A stretch of 64,000 bases of DNA from Oleiphilaceae bacterium (GCA_018334495.1 JAGXLV010000002.1:1-64000), one strand, 5' to 3'. Positions 52,662 through 63,566 are shown, counted from the first letter of the stretch. Made by a program: numbers and translations. The notes: generated from the letters alone by a model not told the origin.

Positions 52662-53479
52662 TTCGCCGCCCTACCTGTCATTATTTCACTTTCCATCGCG
52701 CTGATCAGCCTGCCCGCGATGGTTGTCGAGGGCGGCACCGGCGGCAGATTGCCCGGCTCAAACCAGTCTGCGTCCGCCAGCTCGTCTTCCTGCAAAATCA
52801 GCTCGCCGGCGTCATAGTCGGCAAAATAACCAAGCATCAACTGATGGGGAAACGGCCATGGCTGGGAAGCCTGGTATCGGATATTGATCACCGACAGCCC
52901 GGTTTCCTCCATGACTTCCCGACGCACTGCTTCTTCGGCGCTTTCGCCGGGTTCGACAAAGCCCGCAATGAGACTGAAATAGTGCCTGCGGGTTCGGGAC
53001 GACCGGGCAAGGAGAAACCGGCCGTCACGACGCACCACCACGATCACGCAGGGCGCGAGCCGGGCATGCCAGGAAATTTCGCAGTTCTCACACCAACGGG
53101 TGCGCTCAACCGCATGATAGATCGTCTGATCACCGCACCGCCCGCAAAACCGGTGGTCCTGCCACCAATGCTGAATCTGGACAGCCGTTCCAATAAGAGC
53201 CGCCGGCGCGTCCGGACGACTCAGCAGAGCTTCGCGCAAGGGTATCGGCTGATCTTCGCTCCGCAGATCTTCCGACACGACCTCAACGACAAACAGGTCG
53301 CGGTCATTAAACCGACCGACAAACACGGGTTCACTGCCCGCAACCAGTCGGTTTTTTACATCAGACCATCGCTGAAACCAGCCGGAGGCCGGTTGCAGGA
53401 TATTACTGCCAGACAAAGCCACGATGTCATCCTCTTCACCCGGGCGACGCCAGTCTCCGACTCTCGCGCTCTGTGTCAT
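52658..53479 (-). CDS. nudC: NADH pyrophosphatase (NAD-capped RNA hydrolase) NudC
   Basis: Nudix hydrolase of 273 residues that cleaves NADH and removes NAD caps from RNA. Zinc ribbon CGRCGDQ..WCENC, the Nudix box GFVEPGESAEEAVRREVMEE region, and the NudC-specific SQPWPFPHQLMLGY block are all present. GTGGGGGAAAC precedes ATG 53479. Coupled to murI downstream by a GTGA overlap; divergent from plsB. Confidence 0.96.
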   Translation of the reverse strand: MTQSARVGDWRRPGEEDDIVALSGSNILQPASGWFQRWSDVKNRLVAGSEPVFVGRFNDRDLFVVEVVSEDLRSEDQPIPLREALLSRPDAPAALIGTAVQIQHWWQDHRFCGRCGDQTIYHAVERTRWCENCEISWHARLAPCVIVVVRRDGRFLLARSSRTRRHYFSLIAGFVEPGESAEEAVRREVMEETGLSVINIRYQASQPWPFPHQLMLGYFADYDAGELILQEDELADADWFEPGNLPPVPPSTTIAGRLISAMESEIMTGRAAK

Positions 53480-53615
53480 TGTGTTTCCCCCACTGTTTTT
53501 CGTAAGCCCGCAGAATGTACCATACCGCCGGTTACGCCATCACACACTGCAGCGCTTTTCGCCGGCATTCGGAGGCAGTACACTTGCATGCTGATTTTAA
53601 AAAAGAGTGAACTCT

Positions 53616-56081
53616 ATGCGTATTTTGCCGGGCATTAGCCGTTTTTTCCTCACTCTGTTGCGCAAACTGCTATTCCTCTGGGTTCGAACCGATGTCATCG
53701 GTGCTGACCGGGAGGACCTGGGCCTCGACCCCAAAAAACCGGTTTGCTACGCCCTGCATTACAATTCACTCTCAAGCCGGCTGGTATTACAGCACGAAGC
53801 TCTCAAGGCCGGCCTGCCATTCCCGGAAGACCCGCTCCCGGTTCACGGTGGCCCCGGCCGCTCGTTCTTTTTCCTGTACCGGCGCACGGGGGGGATGTTC
53901 AACCGCAAGCAGGTGCCAGTGCCCACAGCCCGCATGAAAGAGTACGTGAGACTGTGTCTTGAGGACCCGACACTGGACGTCCAGATCGTGCCGGTTTCGT
54001 TATTCTGGGGCCGTGCGCCGGATAAAGCCAAATCGGTCTTCAAATTGCTTCTGTCAGACACCTGGTCGGTGGCCGGTCGCCTTCAGAAGTTGCTGATCAT
54101 CCTGGTTCATGGCCGCAACACCTACGTGCAGTTCAGCAAGCCGCTCTCTCTCAGTGAGGTCGTTGACGAATACCGGGGCGATCAAAAGCCCGCCAGCAGG
54201 AAACTTGCCCGTGTCCTGCGCACGCATTTCCGCCGGGTAAGGCAAGCGGTATTGGGGCCGGACCTTTCCCACCGCCGAACCCTGGTGTCAGGGCTCGTGC
54301 GCACAGCCCCGGTCCAGAGCGCCATCAAGGACACCGCACGCAGAAACAAGATTCCTCCGCAAAAGGCCCGGGCCCAGGCCCGAAAATACGCGAACGAAAT
54401 TGCCGCCAACATGTCTGTGGCGACCATCCGTATCATGGAGGGCCTGCTCAGTTGGCTCTGGAATCGCCTGTATAACGGCATTGCGGTCAACAATATCAAA
54501 GTCGCACAGGACGTGGCCCAGGAAAATGCCGTGGTCTATGTGCCCTGTCACAGATCCCATATCGATTATCTGCTTCTGTCCTACGTGCTGTACAAGAACG
54601 GTTTGATGCCGCCTCATATAGCGGCCGGCATCAATCTGAACATGCCCCTGGTGGGCCCCGTGCTACGCCGTGGCGGGGCATTTTTCATGCGCCGCAGCTT
54701 CAAGAACAATCCGCTCTATGGCGCAGTGTTTAACGAATACATGCACCTTATGTTTTCGCGGGGATACTCCGTGGAATACTTTGTCGAGGGTGGGCGCAGT
54801 CGCACCGGCCGAATGCTGGCGCCCAAAGCGGGCATGCTCGCCATGACCGTGCGCAGTTTCCTGCGAGACCACCACAAGCCCATCGTGTTTGTACCTGTAT
54901 ATATCGGCTATGAAAAGTTGATAGAGGGCCGGTCTTATCTGAGTGAGTTGCGCGGCAAAAAGAAAGAAAAAGAGAGTGTCCTGTCCTTGCTGAAAACCGT
55001 CAGGCGTTTGCGGAGTTCCTTCGGTAAGGTTGCCCTGAACTTTGGTGACCCTATTCCGCTGAAAACTGTACTGGATGACGTCAACCCGGGTTGGGATGCA
55101 CAAACCTACGATCCCGGCGCCCGTGCGCCCTGGATTAACGAAGCAGTGAATACCTTGTCCAGAGAGGTGGCTACCCGAATCAACGCCGCGGTCGCGGTCA
55201 ACCCCATTTGCATGACGGCGACGGTATTGCTGAGCACCGAGCGACTGGCTATGGATGAAATCCAGCTCAGCCGCCTGATGGATCAGTTTGCCGACCTGCT
55301 GCGCGCGTTTCCCTATGCCCATACCGTCACGTTACCGGAGGGCAGCGGCAGTGACTGGGTCGCCTATTGCGAGGAAATGGCACTGATCGAACGCCAGCCC
55401 CAGAAGCTTGGCGATATTATTGCTCTGGAAGGCAGCAACGCCATTCTGATGACCTATTACAGGAATAATATCCAGCACCTGTTTGCCCTGCCATCACTCA
55501 TCGCCTGCCTGTTCGAAAACAACACATCGCTGTCCCGGCAGAAAGTGGTCTATCTTTCCGGCGTTGCCTACCCCTATCTCCAGTCAGAGCTTTTCATGAA
55601 ATATGAGCCGGAAGAGGCAGAGAAAGTCATTGACCAATGGCTCGACGTATTGGCTGGCCAGAACCTGTTACGAATTGAGGGCGACCGCATCTACCGGCCG
55701 GAACAGGCCACCGAACAGATGTTGCGCCTGAGGGTCCTGTCACGGCTGATCATTCAGACCCTGGAACGCTACCACCTGGTTATTGCGGCGCTTCGCAAAA
55801 ACGGCTCAGGCACGATCACCGCCAGCGAACTGGAGCAGCAAAGCACGCTGATGGCTGAGCGCATGTCCATCCTGTTCGGGCTGAACGCTCCGGAGTTTTT
55901 CGACAAGACTCTGTTCCGTAACTTTATTAACAATCTCAAGAAAAATGAAGTCATCGGCACCGATGACAACGGCAAATTGTGTTACGGGGAAGGCCTTGAC
56001 GAAGTAGCAGAGGACGCCTGGCTGGTGCTCAGTGTCGAGAAGCGCCAGGCTATACAACAGGTGACCATGCTCGGCTCCTGA
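53616..56081 (+). CDS. plsB: Glycerol-3-phosphate 1-O-acyltransferase PlsB
   Basis: Inner-membrane acyltransferase of 821 residues, first step of phospholipid synthesis. The acyltransferase blocks are intact: I, HRSHIDYLLLS (HX4D); II, GAFFMRRSF; III, FVEGGRSRTGR; IV, IVFVPVYIGYE. Length fits E. coli PlsB (807). ATG 53616 is preferred over GTG 53607; GAGTGA is the likely ribosome site. Single gene, convergent with rsmJ 12 bases away. Confidence 0.96.
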   Translation: MRILPGISRFFLTLLRKLLFLWVRTDVIGADREDLGLDPKKPVCYALHYNSLSSRLVLQHEALKAGLPFPEDPLPVHGGPGRSFFFLYRRTGGMFNRKQVPVPTARMKEYVRLCLEDPTLDVQIVPVSLFWGRAPDKAKSVFKLLLSDTWSVAGRLQKLLIILVHGRNTYVQFSKPLSLSEVVDEYRGDQKPASRKLARVLRTHFRRVRQAVLGPDLSHRRTLVSGLVRTAPVQSAIKDTARRNKIPPQKARAQARKYANEIAANMSVATIRIMEGLLSWLWNRLYNGIAVNNIKVAQDVAQENAVVYVPCHRSHIDYLLLSYVLYKNGLMPPHIAAGINLNMPLVGPVLRRGGAFFMRRSFKNNPLYGAVFNEYMHLMFSRGYSVEYFVEGGRSRTGRMLAPKAGMLAMTVRSFLRDHHKPIVFVPVYIGYEKLIEGRSYLSELRGKKKEKESVLSLLKTVRRLRSSFGKVALNFGDPIPLKTVLDDVNPGWDAQTYDPGARAPWINEAVNTLSREVATRINAAVAVNPICMTATVLLSTERLAMDEIQLSRLMDQFADLLRAFPYAHTVTLPEGSGSDWVAYCEEMALIERQPQKLGDIIALEGSNAILMTYYRNNIQHLFALPSLIACLFENNTSLSRQKVVYLSGVAYPYLQSELFMKYEPEEAEKVIDQWLDVLAGQNLLRIEGDRIYRPEQATEQMLRLRVLSRLIIQTLERYHLVIAALRKNGSGTITASELEQQSTLMAERMSILFGLNAPEFFDKTLFRNFINNLKKNEVIGTDDNGKLCYGEGLDEVAEDAWLVLSVEKRQAIQQVTMLGS

Positions 56082-56093
56082 GGCGGACAGGGG

Positions 56094-56900
56094 TCAATCG
56101 GACGGAAAGGCCCGAACCGGGTAGATATCGTAGCGGCTGGTTTTGCCCTCAAGTCGTGTGGCGGGTTCAGTGGCTCCAAGGACGGGCGCTTTGCGGGGTC
56201 GCTTTACCACAGCCCGATAACTGGCCTTGTTCTGGGCCTCCTCAAGCAGGCTGGCGGCGTCCTCGTCATCCCCCACCACCTCCCGAAAAACCCGCATTTC
56301 CTTTTTTACCAGAGCGGATTTGTCCCGGTGCGGAAACATGGGGTCAAGGTATATGACATCGGCCACGCCGGGCTCGGCCCGTTCAAGCCATTGCCTGGCG
56401 TCTGCACTGATCAGGGTCATGCGCTCAACCACCGGTGCCGTCAAAGGATTGAGGCGGGCACGCGCCAAACCATCAGCCAACAGAGCATGGATGACAGGCG
56501 AACGCTCGATCAGGGTCACCCGGCAACCGAGGCCGGCCAGTACAAAGGCGTCCTGCCCCAGGCCTGCCGTAGCATCCAGAATGTGAAGTATGCGCCGGGT
56601 TTTTTGCATTCCCACGGCGCGAGCAATGAGCTGCCCCCGTCCACCACCGTGCTCAAGACGGTAGCCGGCCTTGCCGGAGCCGAATTCCGCGCGCACCGGC
56701 CCGGGCGCGCCCTTGCCTGTCCATTGCAACGCCAGGCCGAATTCATCCGCATAAAGCAGAACATCAACGTCACAGGTCCGCCGGGGGTCCAGGGCGCCGA
56801 GAAAGGGTAATAAGAGCTTTTTAGCAAGATCTTGTGCGGGCGAAGGATCTACCCTGTCAGAGCAGCCCACCGCAAGAGGTTCACCGCCAGGAAATGGCAT
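56094..56900 (-). CDS. rsmJ: 16S rRNA (guanine1516-N2)-methyltransferase RsmJ
   Basis: SAM-dependent rRNA methyltransferase of 268 residues. [30 protein letters not shown] (SAM site) and [21 protein letters not shown] (catalytic DPMFP) are diagnostic. ATG 56900 overlaps the preceding stop (TGATG). The ORF-extended TTG at 56903 is not needed. It follows a small unassigned gene by one-base overlap. Confidence 0.95.
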   Translation of the reverse strand: MPFPGGEPLAVGCSDRVDPSPAQDLAKKLLLPFLGALDPRRTCDVDVLLYADEFGLALQWTGKGAPGPVRAEFGSGKAGYRLEHGGGRGQLIARAVGMQKTRRILHILDATAGLGQDAFVLAGLGCRVTLIERSPVIHALLADGLARARLNPLTAPVVERMTLISADARQWLERAEPGVADVIYLDPMFPHRDKSALVKKEMRVFREVVGDDEDAASLLEEAQNKASYRAVVKRPRKAPVLGATEPATRLEGKTSRYDIYPVRAFPSD

Positions 56901-57268
56901 CAAACCCGGATATCAATGCCGGCCAACTCCACATCCGAGCCATCTCGCTGAGCGGCCACCGAGGCGAAAACGTCCAGTGCCTGCGAACTTGCCCTCGGCA
57001 TCTCATCGGCTCTGAAACGCTCAAAACGCGAGTCCTCCGCGGCCTGGCGTGCCTCAACTCTGCGGTTGATGGCAGCTGTATCAATAACATCAGGGAGACG
57101 GCTCGTGTCGCGCTCCGAACTCGCCTGGCTCAGGGCCTGTCGGTTGGCGTCTTCGGTGGCATTGGGACCACTGGCGGCCGAATTACGGGCAACGTCCGGC
57201 CGGGCGCGGGCAGAAGTCGCCTCGGATTGCGCCGGGTTAAGGCTGTTCGGATTCAGTCCACCAACCAT
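56900..57268 (-). CDS. Hypothetical protein coupled to rsmJ
   Basis: Protein of 122 residues, mostly polar and rich in Ala, Ser, Arg and Asp, probably largely disordered; the segment [20 protein letters not shown] is helical and the C-terminus ELAGIDIRV looks like a conserved tail. No signal peptide or membrane span. No family recognised; small proteins ending like this occur beside flagellar and cell-envelope genes in marine gammaproteobacteria, which is only an impression. Its stop overlaps the rsmJ ATG (TGATG), supporting real translation. Confidence 0.65.
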   Translation of the reverse strand: MVGGLNPNSLNPAQSEATSARARPDVARNSAASGPNATEDANRQALSQASSERDTSRLPDVIDTAAINRRVEARQAAEDSRFERFRADEMPRASSQALDVFASVAAQRDGSDVELAGIDIRV

Positions 57269-57366
57269 GCAATCGTGTCCATAACGTTCAAGCCATACCG
57301 CGCGATGAGCGCGACCTACACATCAGTATATAATCATGAGATAAACAAGGCCAAATTTAAAGTCCG

Positions 57367-58164
57367 TTACCAAAGTATAATCCACAACAGGATGCCCAGT
57401 ATGAGTCGATAGATCACGTAAGGCATAAGGCCGATACGTTCAAGAAAACGCAAAAAAAGATGAATACAGATCACGGCGCTGATAAACGAAAGGGCCGCAC
57501 CCAGACCGATTGACAACCAGTCAGCGCCCTCGCCCAATTCAATCAGCTCGATGGTCTTGAGCAGGCCGGCAGCGGCAATAAGCGGGATGGACAACAGAAA
57601 CGAAAAGCGGGCGGCTGAATCCCGGTTAAAACCGAGAAAAAGCGCCGCCGTCATGGTTATGCCGGAGCGGGAGGTTCCCGGAATCAGCGCGATGGCCTGA
57701 GCCAGGCCAATAACGACAGCGTCACGCAACCGCAGACTGTCCAGCATGCGAACCCGGCGACTGCGGGCGTCGGCCCACCACAGCGCAAGCCCGAAGACTA
57801 TCGTGGTCAGCGCTATTACCAGACCCGACCTCAGATGGCTCTCAATCACATCATTCAGCAGCAGACCTGCCAGACCCGCCGGAATGGTCGCAAGAATGAT
57901 GGCCCAGGCCAGGCCACTGTCGGCGCCTACCCTTCGATGCAGCGTATCCAGCAGCCAGGCCTGGCTCAAACGCCCCACATCACGACGGAAATACCAGACC
58001 ACTGCCATGAGCGTGCCGACATGAACCGCCACATCGAATGCCAGGCCCTGGTCAGGCCAGCCCAGTAATTGCGACGGCAGGATCAAATGCGCGGAACTGC
58101 TGATCGGCAGAAATTCGGTCAGTCCCTGAATAATGGCCAATACGACAATGTGCCACAAATCCAT
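57367..58164 (-). CDS. uppP: Undecaprenyl-diphosphatase UppP (BacA)
   Basis: Inner-membrane phosphatase of 265 residues that recycles the undecaprenyl carrier for cell-wall synthesis. Catalytic regions GLTEFLPISSSAHLIL and PGTSRSGITMT are intact, with about eight membrane helices. ATG 58164 has AGGATTG six bases upstream; the TTG at 58173 of the longer frame is unlikely. Same strand as tsaB, 26 bases downstream of it. Confidence 0.96.
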   Translation of the reverse strand: MDLWHIVVLAIIQGLTEFLPISSSAHLILPSQLLGWPDQGLAFDVAVHVGTLMAVVWYFRRDVGRLSQAWLLDTLHRRVGADSGLAWAIILATIPAGLAGLLLNDVIESHLRSGLVIALTTIVFGLALWWADARSRRVRMLDSLRLRDAVVIGLAQAIALIPGTSRSGITMTAALFLGFNRDSAARFSFLLSIPLIAAAGLLKTIELIELGEGADWLSIGLGAALSFISAVICIHLFLRFLERIGLMPYVIYRLILGILLWIILW

Positions 58165-58190
58165 GGCGGGCAATCCTGATAAAAGGTAGG

Positions 58191-58895
58191 TTAACGACCA
58201 GGCAGTTTTTGCCAGGTGACTTCATCGCGCAGATACACCGGCATGGCTTCAAACGCGGGCACCGTCTCGCCGCGCTGCCAGGCAAGCTCGCCAAGGATGG
58301 CGACTTCACGGGCACGGGGAACGCAGCTTGTATCCGGGTGAGCGACCCGCGACGTCACAGCAATCGGCATATCCGCTTGCAGGGTCCAGCCTGAACCCGC
58401 ACCCAGCCACTGATGCGCACCATTGGGCAGGGTCACCGAGCCGGGCGCGCACACCCGTTCCGGCGCAAGCGGCTCCGGCCGGCCGTCATTCAGCCTGTAG
58501 CAACCCCAATAGACTTCGCCCATCCGGGCATCGAACGCAACGGCGATGCCAGTGTCGGTGGTCACTGCAGGACTTTCCCGGGCTACCCGCGCCGCCACGG
58601 CCGCGAGCGAGGACACGGGCACAACGGCGATGCCCAGACCATAAGCCAGGCCCTGAACCACGCCCGTTGCGATTCGCAGGCCAGTGAAAGAACCGGGACC
58701 CCGGGCAAAGGCCACAGCGTCCAGAGCGGACACTGCCAGACCCTGCTCCGCCAGCAACTCTCTCACCATCGGCATAAGCAGCCGGGTGTGGCCCCGAGGG
58801 GCGAGAGTGAAACGATCAGTCAGTCGACCATTTTGCAACAACGCTGCCGAGCAACCCTCCGAGGATGTATCGAGGGCAAGTAAGTTCAATGACAT
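58191..58895 (-). CDS. tsaB: tRNA threonylcarbamoyladenosine biosynthesis protein TsaB
   Basis: ASKHA-fold protein of 234 residues, partner of TsaD/TsaE in t6A37 formation. LLALDTSSEGCSAAL, VAFARGPGSFTGLRIATGVVQGLAYG and VAFDARMGEVYWG are diagnostic. The ATG at 58895 directly follows CTGGAGG with no spacer, so initiation may really occur at TTG 58889, which gives MNLLALDTS, six bases after the ribosome site and the usual TsaB N-terminus. Lies 7 bases downstream of adk. Confidence 0.94.
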   Translation of the reverse strand: MSLNLLALDTSSEGCSAALLQNGRLTDRFTLAPRGHTRLLMPMVRELLAEQGLAVSALDAVAFARGPGSFTGLRIATGVVQGLAYGLGIAVVPVSSLAAVAARVARESPAVTTDTGIAVAFDARMGEVYWGCYRLNDGRPEPLAPERVCAPGSVTLPNGAHQWLGAGSGWTLQADMPIAVTSRVAHPDTSCVPRAREVAILGELAWQRGETVPAFEAMPVYLRDEVTWQKLPGR

Positions 58896-58902
58896 CCTCC
58901 AG

Positions 58903-59898
<996 letters not shown>

Positions 59899-62541
59899 TC
59901 AACCGGTGTTTCGCATGCCAGCAGCAATACCCGCCATGGTTACTTTGAGCGCACGCTCAACCAGTTCGGACACCTGGCCTGTTTCGGAGCCCTCACGGTC
60001 ACGCCGCAAGAGTTCGGCCTGCAAATAGTGCAAGGGGTCCGTATAGGGGCTGCGCACTCTCATGGAATGCGCAAAAACCGGCTGCGCCTGCAGGAGCCAG
60101 TCCTGCTGCTTGAGATTCTTGACCAACTCGACACATTCAGCCAGCCGCTGGCGCAAATTTTCACCGAGAGGTTGCAACTCAGGGTCGACCAGAGTCCTGT
60201 CATAGTATTCTGCAATCTGTATGTCGGATTTGGCCAGTACCATTTCCAGCATATCGATATAGGTTTTGAAAAACGGCCAATGCGCCATCATGTCCTGCAA
60301 AACCGGCAGACGCCCGGAGTTTACAGCCTCCTTGAGCGCCACATCGCTGCCCAGCCAGCTCGGTAACATCATCCGGGTTTGGGTCCAGGCAAAAATCCAG
60401 GGTATGGCACGCAGGCTTTCCACCCCACCCGTGGCCTTGCGACGCGCCGGGCGGCTACCCAGGGCCAGCTTGCCCAGGGCCTGCTCCGGCGTGGCCTGGC
60501 GAAAATAAGGCACAAAGTCCGGATCGTCGCGAACCACCTGGCGGTAAGACTTTAAAGAGCGCTCAGTCAGCCAGTCCATGGCTTCCCGCCATTCCGGCTC
60601 CGGGCCCGGCGGCGGCGCCAGTGTGGCTTCAATCACGGCGGTGGTGTAAAGCGTCAGGCTCTGCTCCGCCAGGCGCGGCAGACCGAATTTGAAGCGGATC
60701 ATCTCACCCTGTTCGGTAATACGGAAACTGCCGTTCACCGAACCCGGTGGCTGGGACAGAATCGCCCGGTTCGCCGGGCCGCCGCCACGACCGACCGTGC
60801 CGCCGCGGCCATGGAAAAGCGTCAATTGCATGCCGGCCTGGCTGGCAACCTGAGTCAGGCTTTCCTGAGCCCGGTACTGGGCCCAGGCCGCCATCATCTG
60901 GCCGGCATCCTTGGCGGAATCGGAATAACCGATCATCACTTCCTGATGGTTCTGACAATAGGCCCGATACCAGTCAACTTTAAACAGTGCTTCCATGCTA
61001 TCAGGCGCCCCGGTCAAATCGTCCAGGGTTTCAAACAGAGGCACCACCCGCATGGGGAAGGTCATGCCCGATTCGCGCAACAGCAGAATCACGTTGAGCA
61101 CATCAGAGGGCTTGCTGGCCATGGAAATCACATAGGAACCGAGGGCCTCGGGAGTCTGGCCCGCAACCACCTCACAGGTGTCCAGCACTTCCCTGACCTG
61201 CTCCGAAGGTTGCCAGTGACGCGGTATGAGTGGGCGTCGGCCCTGCAGCTCCCGTACCAGAAATTCCTGGCGCTCGGGCTCACTCCAAGAAAGGTAATCC
61301 CCCAGTTCCAGAAAATCGACTATTTCGGCCACCGCCTCCGCATGACGGCTGGCTTCCTGACGGATATCAAGCCGGATCAGCGGCAGGCCAAACGTGTAGG
61401 CGCGACGAAGGGTATCCAGTAACGGCCCATTCGCGATGGCCTCAAGACCGCAATCCAGCAGGGACTGGTAACACAGTTCCAACGGACCCGTCAGGTCCGC
61501 GTTTTCAAACAGGATATCCTGTTCATTCGCGGACTTGCCATCGAGCCGGGCCTCAGCCCAGTCGCGAGTTTTCAGCAGGCGATCCCGCAGCCGGCCCAAC
61601 ACCTCGCGGTAGGGCTCCCGGCTTTCGCCGACCTCTGATATCAGCGCGTCATTGGCTTGCCACATGGACAGCTCCGCCCGTAATGACTGGATATCCCGGA
61701 GGTACAGGTCGGCGGCCATCCAGCGGCCCAGAAGGAAAACCTCCCGGGTCACCTTGTGAGTGACGTTGGGGTTGCCGTCACGATCGCCGCCCATCCAGGA
61801 AGCAATCTTGATGGGCGCCGCGTCTGTGGCAAGGCCCTGGCCTGTGGCCTGACTCAGGGAATGATCAAGACTGCGAAGAAAACGCGGCACAGCCTGCCAA
61901 AGACTGTTTTCGATAACGGCAAACCCCCACTTGGCCTCATCGACCGCCGTGGGACGCTGGTGTCGGATTTCGTCAGTATGCCAGGCCTCAGTAATAAGCT
62001 GACGCAAACGCTGAATGATATCTTCGCGCTCGGCCACCAGTAGATCGTCGTGATCCAGGCGAGCCAGGCAGTCCGACATTTCATCGTACTTCATGATAAG
62101 CGTGCGCCGGGCCACTTCCGTGGGGTGCGCGGTCAGGACAAATTCAATCCGCAGGTCCCGTACCCGTTGGTAAAGAGCCTCTGCCGATACACCCTGGGCA
62201 TCGAGACGCTCGAAAACATCGCTTAACGACTCCACCATCAAATCCGACTGGCCGCCGCGATTGCGGCGCACTCCGTGATACTGCTCCGCCAGATTCGCCA
62301 GGTTCAGAAACTGGTTGAACGCCCGGGTAACCGGCAGCAGCTGGTCGTCACTGATCTGCGTGAGAAGTTGCACCAGACGCTGGCCCGAACCGCTCTCCTG
62401 GTGCCGGTCGGCTTTTGCGGCCTGGCGGATCTGTTCTATCAGATCGAAACATTCCTCACCCGGGTATCCCTGGATGCTCTGGCCCAGCAGCTCGCCCAGA
62501 AGACGCACGTTTTCACGAAGATCGGGATGTAATTCTGTCAC
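59899..62541 (-). CDS. ppc: Phosphoenolpyruvate carboxylase
   Basis: PEP carboxylase of 880 residues (E. coli 883), replenishing oxaloacetate. Catalytic His in VLTAHPTEVARRT, the substrate loops GGDRDGNPNVT and MIGYSDSAKDAGQMMAAW, the glycine-rich FHGRGGTVGRGGGPA and the C-terminal RNTG signature are all intact. The start is GTG 62541 (VTELHPDLRENVRLLG) with AAGGACT upstream; a longer frame to 62571 is leader. Confidence 0.97.
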   Translation of the reverse strand: MTELHPDLRENVRLLGELLGQSIQGYPGEECFDLIEQIRQAAKADRHQESGSGQRLVQLLTQISDDQLLPVTRAFNQFLNLANLAEQYHGVRRNRGGQSDLMVESLSDVFERLDAQGVSAEALYQRVRDLRIEFVLTAHPTEVARRTLIMKYDEMSDCLARLDHDDLLVAEREDIIQRLRQLITEAWHTDEIRHQRPTAVDEAKWGFAVIENSLWQAVPRFLRSLDHSLSQATGQGLATDAAPIKIASWMGGDRDGNPNVTHKVTREVFLLGRWMAADLYLRDIQSLRAELSMWQANDALISEVGESREPYREVLGRLRDRLLKTRDWAEARLDGKSANEQDILFENADLTGPLELCYQSLLDCGLEAIANGPLLDTLRRAYTFGLPLIRLDIRQEASRHAEAVAEIVDFLELGDYLSWSEPERQEFLVRELQGRRPLIPRHWQPSEQVREVLDTCEVVAGQTPEALGSYVISMASKPSDVLNVILLLRESGMTFPMRVVPLFETLDDLTGAPDSMEALFKVDWYRAYCQNHQEVMIGYSDSAKDAGQMMAAWAQYRAQESLTQVASQAGMQLTLFHGRGGTVGRGGGPANRAILSQPPGSVNGSFRITEQGEMIRFKFGLPRLAEQSLTLYTTAVIEATLAPPPGPEPEWREAMDWLTERSLKSYRQVVRDDPDFVPYFRQATPEQALGKLALGSRPARRKATGGVESLRAIPWIFAWTQTRMMLPSWLGSDVALKEAVNSGRLPVLQDMMAHWPFFKTYIDMLEMVLAKSDIQIAEYYDRTLVDPELQPLGENLRQRLAECVELVKNLKQQDWLLQAQPVFAHSMRVRSPYTDPLHYLQAELLRRDREGSETGQVSELVERALKVTMAGIAAGMRNTG

Positions 62542-62700
62542 ACGGAGTCCTTTTGAATTGACTGAAAGCAAGACTTATAACGATACTAAGGAACTGATCA
62601 GCAAGTCCATAATCACGCTATCTTGACACCGGAGGGGCGCCACGAAAAGGCTCTTCGCCCCAAGTGATCAAGCTCAGTCCTGAGAAAACAAGGAGACAAG

Positions 62701-62943
62701 ATGAAAGTGACCGATTTACCCAAACAGTGGCAGAGCGAAAAAGAAACAGTGGAGCGGACTCATGATTACCGGCTTCGGCTTCCACTGGAAGATGCGGCAC
62801 GCGTCGCGGCGCTGGCGGAACTCTACCCTGACAGGTCGGAAACTGACATTTTGAACGATCTGGTCGCCGCAGTGCTGGATGACCTGGCGCAACTTAGTCC
62901 GCTGAAGGACAAACTGAAGGGAGATAAGGGGGATCACCATTAG
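62701..62943 (+). CDS. Small RHH-like protein, paralogue of the 63029-63373 product
   Basis: Protein of 80 residues: YRLRLPLEDAARVAALAELYPDRSETDILNDLVAAVLDDL is a strand plus two helices as in ribbon-helix-helix proteins. The same block, more diverged (YLERLSARYPLKTTQELLRDLISTALDEL), occurs in the neighbouring convergent gene. AAGGAG precedes ATG 62701. Function unknown; possibly DNA-binding or a pilus-related small regulator. Divergent from ppc. Confidence 0.78.
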   Translation: MKVTDLPKQWQSEKETVERTHDYRLRLPLEDAARVAALAELYPDRSETDILNDLVAAVLDDLAQLSPLKDKLKGDKGDHH

Positions 62944-62970
62944 GCTGATAAACTCCCGGGGGGCGCACGC

Positions 62971-62988
62971 GCCCGGTCCGAGCCGGGC
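62971..62988. terminator. Hairpin between convergent small genes
   Basis: Perfect stem GCCCGG (62971-62976) with CCGGGC (62983-62988) and a 6-base loop, in a GC-rich stretch between the stops of the two small paralogous genes. A second hairpin near 63020-63040 is built from CCGCC/GGCGG. No T-run, so the call is moderate. Confidence 0.4.
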
Positions 62989-63028
62989 ACCCGGGCAACA
63001 GAGGCGCCCACTCACGAGTCGCCGCCTG

Positions 63029-63373
63029 TCAGGTGGCGGATTCAACCTCACGGGACTTGAGCCGCTGGATATGCTTCTGACTTAAACGCACAAATCTCGG
63101 CGTCAGACCTTCGTCTTCGTATATCTCGTCGCCATCCTCATCCAGCGCGACCACGCGCGCGCCCTGTTCATAGGGGAAGCTGGTCTCGAGCTCGTCCAGG
63201 GCTGTTGAGATGAGATCACGTAGCAACTCCTGGGTGGTCTTTAGCGGGTAACGGGCCGACAATCGTTCTAGGTATTCATGATGTCGGTCACAGACCGACA
63301 TCAGCGAGGGCTCCCGGGTCAGGCGACCGCTGGCGTGTTTGTCCCAATAGTTCACCAGGGCGTTAATTTTCAT
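63029..63373 (-). CDS. RHH-like small protein with acidic C-terminal extension
   Basis: Protein of 114 residues. After MKINALVNYWDKHASGRLTREP it has the same block as the 80-residue neighbour (9 of 28 aligned identical, YP, DL and LD..L kept) and then an acidic tail (ALDEDGDEIYEDEG) followed by a basic helix (RFVRLSQKHIQRLKSREVE). Similar gammaproteobacterial proteins are sometimes labelled pilin-assembly proteins. ATG 63373 has AGGAG upstream; the frame to 63442 is leader. Function unknown. Confidence 0.78.
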   Translation of the reverse strand: MKINALVNYWDKHASGRLTREPSLMSVCDRHHEYLERLSARYPLKTTQELLRDLISTALDELETSFPYEQGARVVALDEDGDEIYEDEGLTPRFVRLSQKHIQRLKSREVESAT

Positions 63374-63566
63374 AGAGAGCGACTCCTGCTTTTTAGTACG
63401 GGTACAATGGTTTTGAAGTAGATTGAGGATGCTAAAGGCCATGGCCTTTGTCTATGCCTATTGTACAAAATCGAGCCGAGACTGACAGTTTAAAGCCCGA
63501 GCGCCCGCCGGGGATTATACTTATTGATGCGGCCGCAAAGCCGGGAAAACAGTGGGCTAGAGAACC

